A DNA stretch of 64,000 bases from Paraconiothyrium sp. Pb-2020 (GCA_022419385.1 JAJUBI010000001.1:372001-436000); one strand, 5' to 3'; shown: positions 20,474 through 32,639, numbered from the stretch's first letter. Notes: generated by a model from the sequence alone, not told the origin. Numbers and translations are program-made.

Positions 20474-22489
20474 TTAATTACTAGACCACCCCCACGACTC
20501 TTCAAGCTGCCGGATCGTAGTCGTAGGAGGGAAACCATGCGATCGCTCACAAGCGAACCATAGATCGCGAAGCTGCTCTTGATCATCACGCGCGGCGAAT
20601 CGATCGCCAACTGCATTGCATTAGCTACCTCTAGTGGTGTGGCAAGTCCCGTATCTACTTACCCAGCGCGATCGCAAAACATGCGACGAAAATGCAAGGG
20701 AACACCTTCAAGTTTGAAAGTGCCACGCCACACAGCGTACGTACATCTTCTTGTACCATTCTCTGTAGACTGGGTCAGTGTAGTGCATGTTACGTGCATG
20801 TGATGACATACGTCAACGACTGCGCGTGACTGCTTATGTGAAGGACCCAACTGAGGTATTGTAGGGTCATGCACAACGAGGAGCATATGCGCAAGGGTGT
20901 TGTATTGGTTGCCCATTACTTTTCAACTGCATCAGCCACGATATATGCAAATAGACTGGTGTCTTACCATGCGTCTTCTGATGATACCTGATGTCTGGAA
21001 ACATTCTCCCGCTTCCGTCTCGGTCCTGTCGCCAGAAAAGCGGATCCTTAAATAGGGCATCAGCAGGTTCCACGACCGGAGATCAAAAAGATCTTGCAAG
21101 TAGTGCTTACAAAACTATCAGGTCTTTGTGTTCGCCATACTTTATTCTCGTCCATCAACTGGCTGTATCGTAACACGCTATGTCTATCATCACCAAACGC
21201 GAAATTGCAAACATCGCCCATATGTGCAATTGTTCGAGTAGCCCAGATGGAGTCGTCTGCCGGACTCATCGAGCGATCAGCAGGGAATATGTGCAATTGG
21301 AACGCCCGCTGGGTCATAAGCGATATCCAGAGTTCTTGACGGAAGGCAGCCCAATAGATCGCTTGGCGGAAGTTGGGGCCAGTCGTGCCGACATACGATT
21401 GCTCGGCCGCTCGAATAATAGCCTGTGTGCCAAAGAGGTGACCTTGCGGGTCAGAGCCGATGATGGAAATGTTCATCTCTTCCATAAGTCTTAGGATGAT
21501 AGTCGCGGCGAGGAGCGACTCCTCGCGGATGGCAATGTTGTCGTTAAGCGCTGGGATCAATGTTTCAAAGCAGCGCTGATAGTAAGCATCGGCGACGTAG
21601 GGGTCGAAGTCGCTGGTCCGACTGAGTTGCCTTGCGGATAGAGCAAGAATGGCGTTCATTAGAGTGCTGTTAGTCTTGGCTCGTTGAACAACGTGCACAC
21701 CAAAGTGACATCTGTTGTCCACCATGTCAAACTGAAAAGAGATTAGTAGTTGCTTTCGCCGTAAGAGATGTCATACAAATAGAGCAATGTTCTCAACGTA
21801 ATGTTGTAGAAGCATAGCTTCTTGCTCGCTCTCTAGTGGCCATAGCACTCGTGCGCCTGGCGGTGGCTGGTAAGAAGGACTGTTTGATTCATCTTGCTCT
21901 GGTACGTGAGGTGAAACTGGTAGGCTGTAGGATGTTGGGGCCGGCGGCGCACTGTAATTTTGTGGATGGACAATAGGCTCGGAATTGAGCAGCGACAAAA
22001 CAGTCAGAGCATCTGTTGGACTAGTAATTGTGGGTGAGTGCTGGACAATTGCGCTGGAGGAGTTCTGATCCGATGAGTGATTTTGTGGGGTAGGTGGCCC
22101 ACTAAAGGCATCGTCTACTCCATTCGCATATTGAGAGCGGATCTCATGCGATTCATCGAGGAATTGAACTATGACTTTTCAGTTGTAATTCCCTGACGAG
22201 TCGTTGATTCGTACTGCGCGGAGGAAGCGCGACCCAAGGCTGCGCTGTGCTGAAGCTCTCTTGTATCGAAGACCGGCGGAATCTTCTGCCGGTCTCGTAC
22301 ACACAATCCTTCCTTGCTTGGTCGCACCGACTACATTTCGGTTGTTTTCCGTCGCCTAGCAAAGTTCAGCCAGTGAAAGCGACTCTCCAGTCGAGTAGCA
22401 TACATCGATAGTGACGTGAACGGCAGCGATTACTGGCAGTACCGGTAAGCACAGACCGATAGTGTGGTTGCAGGGAATTACCATGGCAT
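20474..22489 (-). CDS. Zn2Cys6 transcription factor, nine exons
   Basis: Exons: 22489-22482, 22432-22404, 22355-22215, 22168-21777, 21731-21111, 21046-20968, 20918-20812, 20762-20663, 20610-20474, all phase-consistent and 537 aa in total. The DNA-binding cluster starts at residue 3: MPCNRCRSRHYRCDG then KQPKCSRCDQARKDC, giving C-x2-C-x6-C-x6-C-x2-C-x6-C. The first and third Cys codons are each split by introns of 49 and 48 nt. An in-frame TAG lies just upstream of the ATG. The remainder matches the fungal transcription factor tail: NSTLMNAILALSARQLSR, FRQELWISL, a FPDIRYHQKTH segment, HMLLVVHDPTIPQLGP, EDVRTLCGVALSN and a final IRQLEESWGW. It is divergent from the dioxygenase gene, whose start is 502 bp away, and may regulate it. 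The convergent kinase gene ends 105 bp away. Confidence 0.88.
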
Positions 22490-22991
22490 TGGAAGGCGAG
22501 CCTATGATGGGACACACATAGGCGATGACCTGTAGTCGGAGTGAATTGCCCTCTGTGTCGGGAGGCGACGGTGATGTGCGAATTGCTATCGCGCTAAGCT
22601 GGCAGCAGCGGGGCGGCGGACCCTGAAATTTCTGTGGGAACCGCCAAAGCATCGTGACCAACAAGAAAGCCACTGTTCGTCAGGCGCCAAATTTAGTCTG
22701 TTAGCTGGCTGCATGCCGAAACCGTCTTGGAAGCCAAAATCCGCCGGCTGGAGCGGGGTAACCCCCACCCACACGCATGTAGGCGCACTGGTCGGCATGT
22801 GGAAATCTTCGCCTACACGGTTCATATTTCAAGATCCCGAAGGGGTATCTTTCCACCGAAAAGCATAAAATATTAACACCTCGAAGAAGAGACACTTGAT
22901 CCCTTTCCTCGTCGCTGGAGTTTCTCTGCGTCTCTTCGAGTGTACCTATACCAATTGATCAGCCACTTTGTACTACTCGGATCAACACGTC
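22490..22991. promoter_or_regulatory. divergent promoter between the Zn2Cys6 factor and the dioxygenase
   Basis: A 502-bp intergenic region between two divergent starts. It contains CCGCCGG at 22741-22747 and nearby CGG/CCG triplets (GCGGGGCGGCGGACC around 22609, GGAGCGGGG around 22750), the half-sites that Zn2Cys6 dimers bind. Site function is inferred only. Confidence 0.4.
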
Positions 22992-24093
22992 ATGCCTCAT
23001 GCCGAATCTCCAGAGCGAGAATTACCCAGCTTCAATGGTGAAAAGCTGTATGTGAACGATGGACTCCTTCGCCCTGAGCAAGTAGGCGCTCTCAAGGAGT
23101 CATCTCCGGATCTGCCGGTCGAAGAGCTCCGACGGCGCTATGAGGAAGATGGCTACGTGTTTCTGAAGGGGCTGCTGCCTCGCGAGGATGTGCTCAAGGC
23201 CCGACAAGAATACTTCGAAAGACTTGCCCCCAGCGGCGTATTGAAGCCCGGGACTGCAGCAGTTGACGGAGTATTTGATGATGCAAAAGATGCTGCAGAC
23301 TATCCTGGCATAGGTGCCGGCGCGTCTCCAGGAAACGGCAAGCCTGGAGCCGGTACCGCAGAAATATTCGTCGACCTCGCATTGCAGGCGCACTATGACG
23401 ACTGGTATAAGGAAAAGTTCTGCAAGCATCCCGTCCTCAGAAATACCATCGCTCGCATTTCGGGTTGGGGTGATAACACACTAGGAGTGCGACGGAGTCT
23501 GCTGAGGAATAATACTCCTGGCAATAAAGCTATCGGAGTGCATTATGACCAGATCTTCCTGAGGCACGGAGAGCCGACCAGTTTCACTGCATGGGTTCCT
23601 ATGGGCGATATTAGTTTGACTGGAGGTGGATTAATTTACCTCGAAAATGGTGAGCGATGAGTAACGACACCTGGAAGATGCATTAATGACGAGCGCAGGC
23701 CATACCTTGGGTCGAGAGATCGAAGCAGACTTCACACGGAAAGCAAAAGAGAGTGGACTAACGGACGAGGAAGCCAAGTATGCGTTTAACCAGAACATGC
23801 TTTCCAGTGGTCTGCTTACAGATGGTCCGCGGGAGTACAGTGAGACTTTCGGAAGACGGTGGCTGGTGACATCCTACGAGGCGGGGGATGTTGTTTTACA
23901 TACGCCGTACTCAGTAGGTGATCTTCGACAGTATATCGTTCTTCGTTAACACAACTGGCAGATCCATGCTTCGACATTGAACTTCGATCCCACTAATGTC
24001 ATCCGGGTGGGGACGGACTTGCGTTTCGTGGACAGCAGCAGACCCTGGGACAAGCGATGGGATAAGGATTACGAGTTCAACGATGGTGTCTAA
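22992..24093 (+). CDS. phytanoyl-CoA dioxygenase (PhyH)-family Fe(II)/2-oxoglutarate oxygenase
   Basis: Exons 22992-23649, 23699-23913 and 23962-24093, 334 aa. The first Met is ATG 22992 (MPHAESPERELPSF); an earlier frame extension begins at TTG. The N-terminal VEELRRRYEEDGYVFLKGLL is the classical PhyH opening. IGVHYDQIFLRHG holds the HxD iron pair, AWVPMGDISLTGGGLIYLENG is the conserved core strand, and DVVLHTPYSIHAS (spanning the second splice) supplies the distal His. LRFVDSSRPWDKRW closes the fold, near where a 2-oxoglutarate-binding Arg is expected. These enzymes hydroxylate or desaturate small molecules, often fungal secondary metabolites. It lies between a divergent Zn2Cys6 regulator and a co-oriented P450, suggesting a shared pathway of unknown product. 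Confidence 0.88.
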
Positions 24094-24715
24094 GTAGGAG
24101 CCATCCTAGACTATTAATGCGATCGCGTTGGCGGAAACCGCTGTTGATCAAGACAGGTGAGGCCATGATCATGCGACAGATTCGGACGACGCCCGCTTTG
24201 CACCTGCCGTGATCATAGCGCAACGCATCCTTCATCATGGGTGCGCATAACTGAGTACCAGCCCGGCTGCTCGTTTTGAGGTCTGCTCCACCACATATGC
24301 TAAGAATTTTGGGGCTTTTGCTGTCCACCTTCTAATATTGCTTTGACTACACTTAAAACTCAAGCTAATTCTCAGTGCGTATGCGCATCGAATCTACAGG
24401 ACACTGGACGATTATCGACACTGCGTCGCGCTTGCGTCGCGCTTGCGTACCACATCAATAGTCAGTGTGCTTCTAGGCCAATGATTAAGTTCCTCTATTC
24501 GAGAGGCCATGTCAACTCATCGAGGTCTTCAGACTCTGTCAGAATCCTGCAGCATTCGTGACAAAAGACCCGAATACCGGGTTCCGATGACAGTGAACGC
24601 CATTGACGAATCAGAAAGTCCCCGGGCACATTCGGTCCGACGTTTCACGTCCTCATATACACAGAGTACCGCACCATTGCTCGAGTCACTGTTCGTTGGG
24701 ATTTGGTTGAGTAGC
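24094..24715. other. intergenic region upstream of the P450, with an 11-bp tandem repeat
   Basis: 3' flank of the dioxygenase and 5' region of the P450. It holds a GCGTCGCGCTT tandem repeat (24423-24444). The P450 frame is open leftward to 24509, so the coding start may lie inside this interval. Confidence 0.5.
24423..24448 (+). repeat. 11-bp tandem repeat GCGTCGCGCTT
   Basis: Two perfect copies plus a partial third (GCGTACC) in the intergenic region upstream of the P450 gene. The unit is GC-rich and partly palindromic (GCGTCGCGC). Confidence 0.8.
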
Positions 24716-26304
24716 ATGGGCCTCGTTCTGAAGGCGGTGGGCGCCTACGTCCTGGTATGTCCTGTGATCGGCTATCTAGTAATCAGTGCTGACTGAAGCA
24801 GTATGTTGTCTCACGAGCTGTATACAATATCTTTTTCCATCCATTAGCTAGATTCCCTGGCCCGAAGACATGGAGCGCTTCTCGAATTCCCTACTTGTTT
24901 ACCCTCGTCATTGGGCAAAATTCTTTTCGCATCAAAGCGTTGCACGATGAGTATGGTCCAGTCGTACGTGTTGCGCCCAACGAACTGCACATCAACGATC
25001 CTCGCGCATGGGATGACATCTATTTGCGAAAGGACAGCGAGATCCGCCCTCCGCAATGGGGGATGAGACCACCAGGGATCGAATCCTACAATGTCATTTC
25101 AGGTGTTGGCTCCGACCACGCACGATTTCGCAAAGCACTAGGCATGGCCTTCTCAGAAGATGCTGTCAAAGAATACGAGCCTACAGTGCGTTCATACTTT
25201 GACAAACTCACCACTCGCATCGACGACCTCATTACGAAGAACAATGGCTCTGCCGTCGTCGATATGGTGAAATGGTCCAACTTCACCACATTCGATATCA
25301 TCGGCGAGCTGGCGTGGTCGAAGTCGTACGACTGTCTGGATACCGGCGCTGGACATGCAATCATGGGCGTCCTATCGCATTTTCAGGGCGTCATCATTGC
25401 GGCAGCCATCACATACTATCCCTGGATAAATAACGCTCTAATGGCGATCACGCCTAGATCTGCCTTTGAAGACTTGAAGATGATCTTCAACGACGGACAT
25501 GAGCGCCTACAAAACCGCATCAAGAACGGCCCAAGCGGTCACCCGGACGTCCCGGGCCATCTCGCAGGCTACAATAAGCAGAACCCCACAGCCAAGATAA
25601 CGGACGATGAAATTGAGCAGAATGTTTTCTCGTGCCTCGTCGCTGGCTCTGAGTGCCTGACTACAGCATTCTCCGGCGCACTTCATTACTTACTCGTCTA
25701 CCCATCCAAGCTCAAGCGGGCCCAAGAAGAAGTCCGATCCGCGTTCTCTTCCGAAGCTGGCATAAACGCCACCGATGCCGCGAAATTAGAATACCTCAAC
25801 GCAGTCATCGAGGAATCGCTACGCCTATGCCCGCCACTCCCAGATATGCTACGCCGCCAGCTCCCAAGCGATGCCCCCACTACCATCGCGGGAAATGTCA
25901 TCCCCCCCTCCACCGTCGTCTCCGTCTCATGCTACTCCATGTTCCGCAGCGCTGCACATTTCTCAGCACCTGACATCTTCGCACCAGAGCGCTTCCTCAA
26001 GTCCATCGACGAGTCTACAAAGTGGTCACCAGACTCACCCTTGAACCATAACGACATGGCTGCGTTCAAGCCTTGGGGCGTAGGGCCGCGTGAATGTCCA
26101 GCTCAGCCGCTGGCGAGGCTGGAGATGCGGCTTTTCCTGGCGATTTTACTGTATAGGTATGATTTTAGGGTTGCGGAGGGCAGCTATTTGACGAAGTGGA
26201 CGAGCCAAAAGGTTTTTGAGACGTGGCAGAAGGATGCGCTCAATGTGGAGTTTACGCAAGCCGCTCCTTCCATAGGAGCGAGCCCGCCTGTTGCAGCACC
26301 GTAG
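24716..26304 (+). CDS. cytochrome P450 monooxygenase (first of two)
   Basis: Exons 24716-24754 and 24802-26304, 513 aa from the nearest ATG; an ATG at 24587 would add a longer hydrophobic N-terminus. The membrane anchor is followed by YNIFFHPLARFPGPK, the Pro-rich hinge. ExxR is EESLRLCPP, the PERF region is DIFAPERFL, and the heme loop is FKPWGVGPRECPAQPLAR. Two sites depart from consensus: the I-helix reads VAGSECLTTAF where AGSET is usual (Cys at the oxygen-activating Thr), and the residue two after the heme Cys is Ala instead of Gly. It is probably an ER-bound monooxygenase. It follows the PhyH gene on the same strand, consistent with a two-enzyme oxidative pathway. Confidence 0.9.
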
Positions 26305-27618
26305 TCTGTACGTTAAATGTATGCCTGCCATCAGTCTTCGCCGACTGTGGAGCAATTATATTGGCCGGAGAGATAACTGAAGCTTACAAGCGGAGGGACT
26401 AGCCGTGTTGAAGGCGTATGAGCGCTGAATTCCGGTGTGCAGTACAGTATTATATGAATTCCGTTAAGCTCTTTTACGTTAGAGGTGCGTCAAGGGGTGC
26501 GCTTCGATGTCGGTTTCCGGTGTCAGAAAATGATAGCGTGGTTCTCGCAGCTAGAGCTAAAAGATTTCGCCGCTGAACAGTACATTGAAGGAACAACGTG
26601 ATAATGTGCGTATTTATGAGTATGTATGAATTAGATAGTGGAAAACACAGTTGTCTATTCGAGCAACAGAGTGGGGACGCAAAGCGCATAGGTACCCGTC
26701 GACGGAACATTGTCGTGTGCGATTGAGTGGGTAAGCTGGACTGTTCTCAGCAGGCAAAGGCGAATGGAAGTAGTAGTATAGTACTCCTTCTTGGCTCAGA
26801 ATACGTCGTATTTCCACCGACTTCTGGAGCAGAAGTGGCTTCGCAGCCGCTGTTCAAACTTTTGATTCAATGTCAAGTGATACGTCGAAGAATACATGAT
26901 CAGCTGCCCATAAACCTAGCCATTACCCTTTAAAAGGGTCACGGAGCTCGTTCGATTAATAAGCCAGCGTATAGAAAGCTGATTGGGGCTATCGAGAGCA
27001 TTTCGTTTTCTTGTCACGCACGATAAAAATTTTGTTAGCCCTTCTGCAAGCAGATCTTGAACATTTCTACTTATATCGACTATTCGATAGCCGTTATGGC
27101 CAAACATCGCGCATGTGCTTAGCTGATTCTTGGATGTAGCTGCTTTGTCGACTGCTCTAGTCTTGTATGCGCATATGCTGGAGGCGGTATAGGTTGCAGA
27201 ATACTGTGTGATGCTGAATGAAGTGAACGTCGTTGAGGCAGGGAATGACTAGGATATTATCGAGACGGAGTTGTTTACGCCGTAGGGCTTCAGGGACAGG
27301 AACATGGCTAGGTTGCGATGAAACTGCCTTCTAACGGATTGTATCATCTTGAAAGGCGCACCGGGTCTGTGTGCGCCAATGAGATAAAAATCCACCTGAC
27401 ATTGGAGATGCGCGCACAGCCACCGCTAGCACAACGCAGCATGCATACCGTATGCATGAACCCCACCTGAGGTTGCCTGCTATCAGCCTTGTAGCCTCCG
27501 AGATCTTTTCTTCGATATCTCGCCGTTTCGTTCTCTGAGAGTTCGCTTTTCGTGCCTTTCCCCTCCCCAGGCCTCTGTTGTCTTGCAGAATCCAAACATT
27601 TGTTCAACGACTGCCACC
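26305..27618. other. 1.3 kb intergenic, nothing recognised
   Basis: Separates the P450 and the C2H2 gene. Only short ORFs without motifs. The right 250 bp is presumably the C2H2 promoter and leader. Confidence 0.5.
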
Positions 27619-30600
27619 ATGGGCGACTCTATGTTAGATTCCCGTGACGGTTATGCTGACCCACCACCATCAAATTCTTCCTATCTCCCAATTACACCTC
27701 CATTGCGGAGGCGACAGAACCATGATGAACTGCTAAAGGATCCTCCAACTTACCAGTTAACCGATATTCCTCCATGCGCAACGGACTCAAGTGGTAGGCA
27801 AACATCGGGATCGAAAAGGCACTTACATCCAGGTTTGACGGGCGTTGAGTCTCAATATGAGCTGCCCGATGCCGGCCATAATGACATCCCCGAAATTCAA
27901 GGTTCCTACATCTGCGAATGCTGTCCATCAAGGAAATTTGACACTGAAGAGGAGTTACGGTATGTTTGATCCGCCCCACCACCCTTTTACTTGATTTGAC
28001 CAAGTTCTATGCGTGGATATTGTATTGAATCTGAGCAGTCTTCATGAATCCGAAAGGCCATACACCTGCGACTATTGCCCGAGTCGCTTCAAGAGAAAGA
28101 ACGAGTACGAGCGCCACCAAAATTTCCTTCATTTACGCCGTCGTGCATGGTCATGCGCTGCTTTAATTGAAACTGCTACGTTCTCTTCTACCTTCTCAGT
28201 ACGTCGAGACGGTGTTGAGGTCTGTAGCTATTGCGGCAAAGAGTTTCTCTATCCTGCAGATCAGGTTTTACGTATGGAACATCTCTACCAGGTTCACAAC
28301 ATAAGCGAATGCAATCAAGCTAAGGTGTTCTTCCGAGAGGACCATTTTCGCCAACATCTCATGCATAGCCATGCTGCTATAATTGGGGAATGGACCGACA
28401 TGCTAGTAAATGCTTCTAAGAAAGATGTATCACCGCCTGGGTCGTCAAGCACGGCTGCACAGCGTGATATTGCACCATCTATCTCTGAGACTGCCAAATC
28501 TAAATCGTCTCAACAAATTTACTCCCTTGTGGAGCATCTCGACGACTTCTTCCCCAACCTCGATCTCGATCAGCCAGTTCTTGTTGAGGACGCCGATGAT
28601 GATGATCCTTCAACTCAAACGACACAGCTCCAGGGTATCTCCCAACGGCGGCTCTCAACGATCTCCCCTCATACTAGAATCTCAGGTGACAAAAAGGATG
28701 ACAATTCATTTGATGACTCAGGATATGCGTCCATGAGTCGAGCCAGCAAGTCCTCTACGCAAACTACTTCAGAGCAATATCAGACCACCGCAAAGAAAAT
28801 TCAACTACCAGATGTTGAAGAAGAAGATGACATCCAATCAATCATTTCCGATGAGTCGCACATCGGTTCAGACGCATCGGTTCAGACAAGCACCGCACAA
28901 CACGAAGGAAAGGCTTACTTTGCACGGTTCCTTGCTGACGACAAGAACGTACGTACTCTGCTCGAGCCGCTACTCCATAGGATGGGCATAGACCGGTTCT
29001 CGAATACTATGCGGAAACTTCTCAAGGCCTACTATAAGGACTTATCCAGAACCGCTAAAACTGAGATCGAACGCGTTAGTGTTGCTCTTTTGAAGAGTAG
29101 GAGGGGTAGGAGACGGATTGGTGAGCTCATCGCGGGTTATCTGAGCAAACATGGTGACAATGATGATGACGAAAATAATCTCGATCCAGCAACGACGTCA
29201 GAACTCGCCGAAGTGCGAATGAGCCTTCTTGAAGATTGGCTGGCCAACATACAGCACAAAGTTGCCGGTGAAGGCGGCAGAAAAACTCATCTGAAGCATC
29301 ACAATGCGAACAACCGGTCGCAGGGGTTGCACGTGGATGATAGTGACATCGGCTCGGAATCTGATGGTAATGAACACGTCGACTTGTCCTATCTTACCGA
29401 GATGCAAGCGTTCTTCCATGATTCAGTCGCTTTCGGAGAGCTTGTGCAGAATCTTACGACCCTGCTTCTCCCGCATCCTCTAGCCCAAATTATTTTCTCT
29501 ACGAGGAAAGGCAGCATTTCCATCTCACACGAAGCCGATGTGTCATCGAGCAATAAATGGAAAGGACAGGTAGAACGATTCACGCAAGTCGACTGGGACT
29601 GGTGGCCTCTACCACCACACATGAGAGATCTAAAGCCCTCGGAGTCGCGCATCCACTGGACATGTGTAAGTCTGATCGAACTTTGGAGCTTCAAGAGCTG
29701 ACCAAGATTTAGGTCTGTGGTACAAGACTATGGAAAGAGATAAATCACGAAGAAGCCGCGGTCATCAAGGCTACGTTACCATACCTGGCTGACACTCCGT
29801 TATGGCCACATCGCTGTCGAACAAAAGACCAAAGATCTCTTTTTGGACGTTTATACAGATTTCTTGCGCCGTCACAATGTTCCAGTGCTCAAAAGCGTTA
29901 CACGCCGCAGACTTCTAGTACGTCCCAGTCCTGCGCAGCTTCGAATATCGCTAGCCGGACGTCCAGTCAAGGGGCCTTAAGCAGTTCCGTCCAAGGATCA
30001 TCCACGCAGCAGAGCAGCATCGCGAATCAACATCAACCTGCTCCGCACGCGAATGCATCCACCCCCAATGACTTTTGGATACTATTCGGTGTTCAAGGTA
30101 GGCGAAAACCCCTGGATATGAGTCACATCCCGATACTGCAGCAAAGCGACGATAGCAGCTTCTATCGGACGCTTAAATCAAACTATCGACGAAGCCGAGG
30201 CAGGTTCAGACTTTGGTTCTCCTTCTGGAGACTAGAGTACTGCGAAGTTGTAAAGGTATAGAACGCCGCACCTTTGCAATAAAGCTCGTCTCTGATATCG
30301 ACCATAGTTCAAACGAATAGCATCTCGTTTAGTAATTCGCGAACGCAAGGAGCTTCCTCTTGAGCAAGAGTACGAGTACAGTCCACGGCCCCCGAATCCA
30401 AACGCTACCAACCCGACCATAACCCGACATGAGTTCTCAATGCATCTCAACGCATGTGAAGAACCTTGTCGGTGGACAGCCTTTCATGAATGTATGCCAC
30501 AATTGAAGACTACATATACCATAGAAACCATCCCGAAACGATGTCAGCAATTCAACATCAACTCAAACGACAGTAAAGACATGTTTGCTTGGGGTCTAGA

Positions 30601-30817
30601 GGCGAAACACGTAGTGTCAGCACGACACCTGGTCGCATATCATCTTGTGGCTTTCATGGTGCCTTTCGGATTGTTCATCTGGTGGATGATCGCATTTGAT
30701 GGAGATATCCAAGGTGCAGCGGTACCGGCTGCTGTGTTCATTGGCGCCGTCTCGTTGTTTTGGAGTACAAGCGGAGTTCTGATTCAGAGCCGTCACAATA
30801 ACGATGAATTTATCTGA
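27619..30817 (+). CDS. C2H2 zinc-finger protein with C-terminal membrane helices
   Basis: Exons 27619-27959, 28039-29665, 29713-30255 and 30308-30817, about 1006 aa, with start context CACCATGGG. The finger region starts at about residue 95: YICECC..., then the well-formed RPYTCDYCPSRFKRKNEYER..H..LH, a third finger EVCSYCGKEF...HLYQVH, and a Cys/His segment FREDHFRQHLMHSH. Disordered Ser/Asp-rich linkers follow. The C-terminal third holds NDFWILFGVQGRR, a block around FRLWFSFWRLEYCEVVKFKR, and finally DMFAWGLEAKHVVSARHLVA leading into two hydrophobic helices (about YHLVAFMVPFGLFIWWMIAF and AAVPAAVFIGAVSLFWSTSG). This architecture recurs in fungal proteins often found with NLR genes (family memory, not searched). 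Possible roles are membrane-tethered regulator or signalling protein. Confidence 0.82.
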
Positions 30818-31117
30818 TGAATAGTCGCCCATACTCGAGTATAGCTAAGCCTGACAGTGTCAGAGGCACTTAGATGCTGTGCGGATAGGCGATGAAGATT
30901 TGGAAAGTATAGAATTCATATTCGAGGGGGAGGCTTCGTAGCTTCCTGTCACTGTCAAGCATTCATACTGCTTCGTAAGAGCGCTTTTTTTGCCACTCAT
31001 GAGTAACCATACTGATTGAAAGAGCATTTCCCTTGTTTCACAGTATGAATTCTGCCCAATTGACGGAATACCCACTCATGTATTACAAAACGTATGGTGA
31101 CGCCAAACAATCTGGCT
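30818..31117. other. convergent 3' flanks
   Basis: 300 bp between the C2H2 stop and the MFS stop on the opposite strand. No gene is seen. Confidence 0.5.
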
Positions 31118-32639
31118 TCAGATCTTGACACTCATATCTATGCCTGCGCGCAATATTCTTGCCCAAATCATAAAACCAGTCGCAATGAGTAAAGCTCCTG
31201 CTGCAACAAACCAAGCGCCCTGCCAACGTTCCAGCACATCGAGGCTCCCACTGTTCCGCGCAAGCCCGGCGATCGGATTTCCTAGCAATGCCCCTATAGA
31301 GGCAATTGTATACCCCATCCCCATCCGCGTTCCGTATTCCGACTTGTCCTGTGTGAGATTTGCTATGGTGACTGCCGGTAACGAGACCAAACCGCCAGTG
31401 ACAAAGCAGAACATGGCGCTGATAGCGATGAGACCGCCGAGGTTGTGCACGAAGCGCCAGCAGAAGGGGATGAGTGATGTGGCGAAACAGCACGGAACGA
31501 GGACTGCGATACCACCGTAGCTATATACTTGTTAGCACTATGAGATGCTGGTCGAAGTTCTGAACTAACATGTCTGCAAGATGATTGTACGGAAAACGAC
31601 CGAAGAATGTGGCTGCATTCATGATGCTAACGACGTTGAAGGTCATGCTTTCGTTGATGGAAAGATCCAATGCATAGCTTTGAATGAAGAAATATGGGAC
31701 GTAAGTCCCGGCTACCATGAAAGCGTAAGCTAGTCCGAATGTTAGCCATGAGGTCCAATACGTTTCTGGTAAGGAAAGACATACAGATGATGAATATGGT
31801 GTACGGAGTGTCCCGGAGTAAACTGCTCTTCACAAGCGCTCTCTTCTTCATAGGATGGCCGTGCGGTCTTAGTATCGCAAGACTCACCGAAAGCCCAGCT
31901 AGCATGATGAATGCTAATATTCGGACAGCCCAGCCGAAGCCGACTTCACGGAAGAGCTCGCGCATCATGAGTGGATACACTACTCCAGCTGTAGTTGAAA
32001 GTCAGTCATTTGCCAGTCCGTCGGGTAAGGCGTTCTCCTACCAACACTACTCCCGGTGCTAACAATCCCAGCAGCCAACATCCTCCTCTTTGTGAAATAA
32101 AATGGAATGATGGCCGCGCTTGTAAAAGCCAAAGTTCCAGAGCCGATACCAACACAAATACCCTGCGCAAGAAGCAGCTGCCAGTAGGTTGTGCAAAGGC
32201 TCGTCATCATCATTCCAACGACTTCGAAAGCAATACCAGTGATTACCACAGGATGAAGGTGGCCTCTATCGAGCAACCAGCCAGCAAATACACCAACGAA
32301 CAGCGTCAAGAAGAGCTGCATAGAACCAATCCATGCAATGTCAGAATGTGGTATATGCTGAAACTTCTGTTTGTAGTAGGTCTCGAATATTGAGAAAGAG
32401 TTTGTCAATCCCCTACGAACGATTTAGTCCACGCTGAATTAGAATTGATGATGAACGAACCAGGTGTTCATGAAGAGGAGCCAGCACCCTAGGACTTGAA
32501 ACCATGCTTTTGTCCCTCCATCTTGCTGAATCTGGATACAAGGCTCTTTCGGTGATGGAGGTATCGAATTTTGAGAGCTGCCGGCAGATACATCAATCGT
32601 GTATGCAATAGTCTTCTCGTTATTGGTCGACTTTTGCAT
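31118..32639 (-). CDS. MFS transporter, monocarboxylate porter-like
   Basis: Exons 32639-32461, 32412-32042, 31988-31785, 31729-31570 and 31520-31118, about 438 aa. The hydrophilic N-terminus is followed by TKAWFQVLGCWLLFMNTWGL and TNSFSIFETYYKQKF, the typical opening of fungal MCT-like carriers. WIGSMQLFLTLFVGVFAGWL and GTLAFTSAAIIPFYFTKRR mark helices 2-5; VYPLMMRELFREVGFGWAVR, FMVAGTYVPYFFIQSYA, FGRFPYNHLADIYGG and VSLPAVTIANLTQDKSEYGT follow. The family carries monocarboxylates, riboflavin or other small acids across the plasma or vacuole membrane. The short introns (49-55 nt) have clear GCTAAC or CTAAC branch sites. The true substrate is unknown. Confidence 0.85.
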
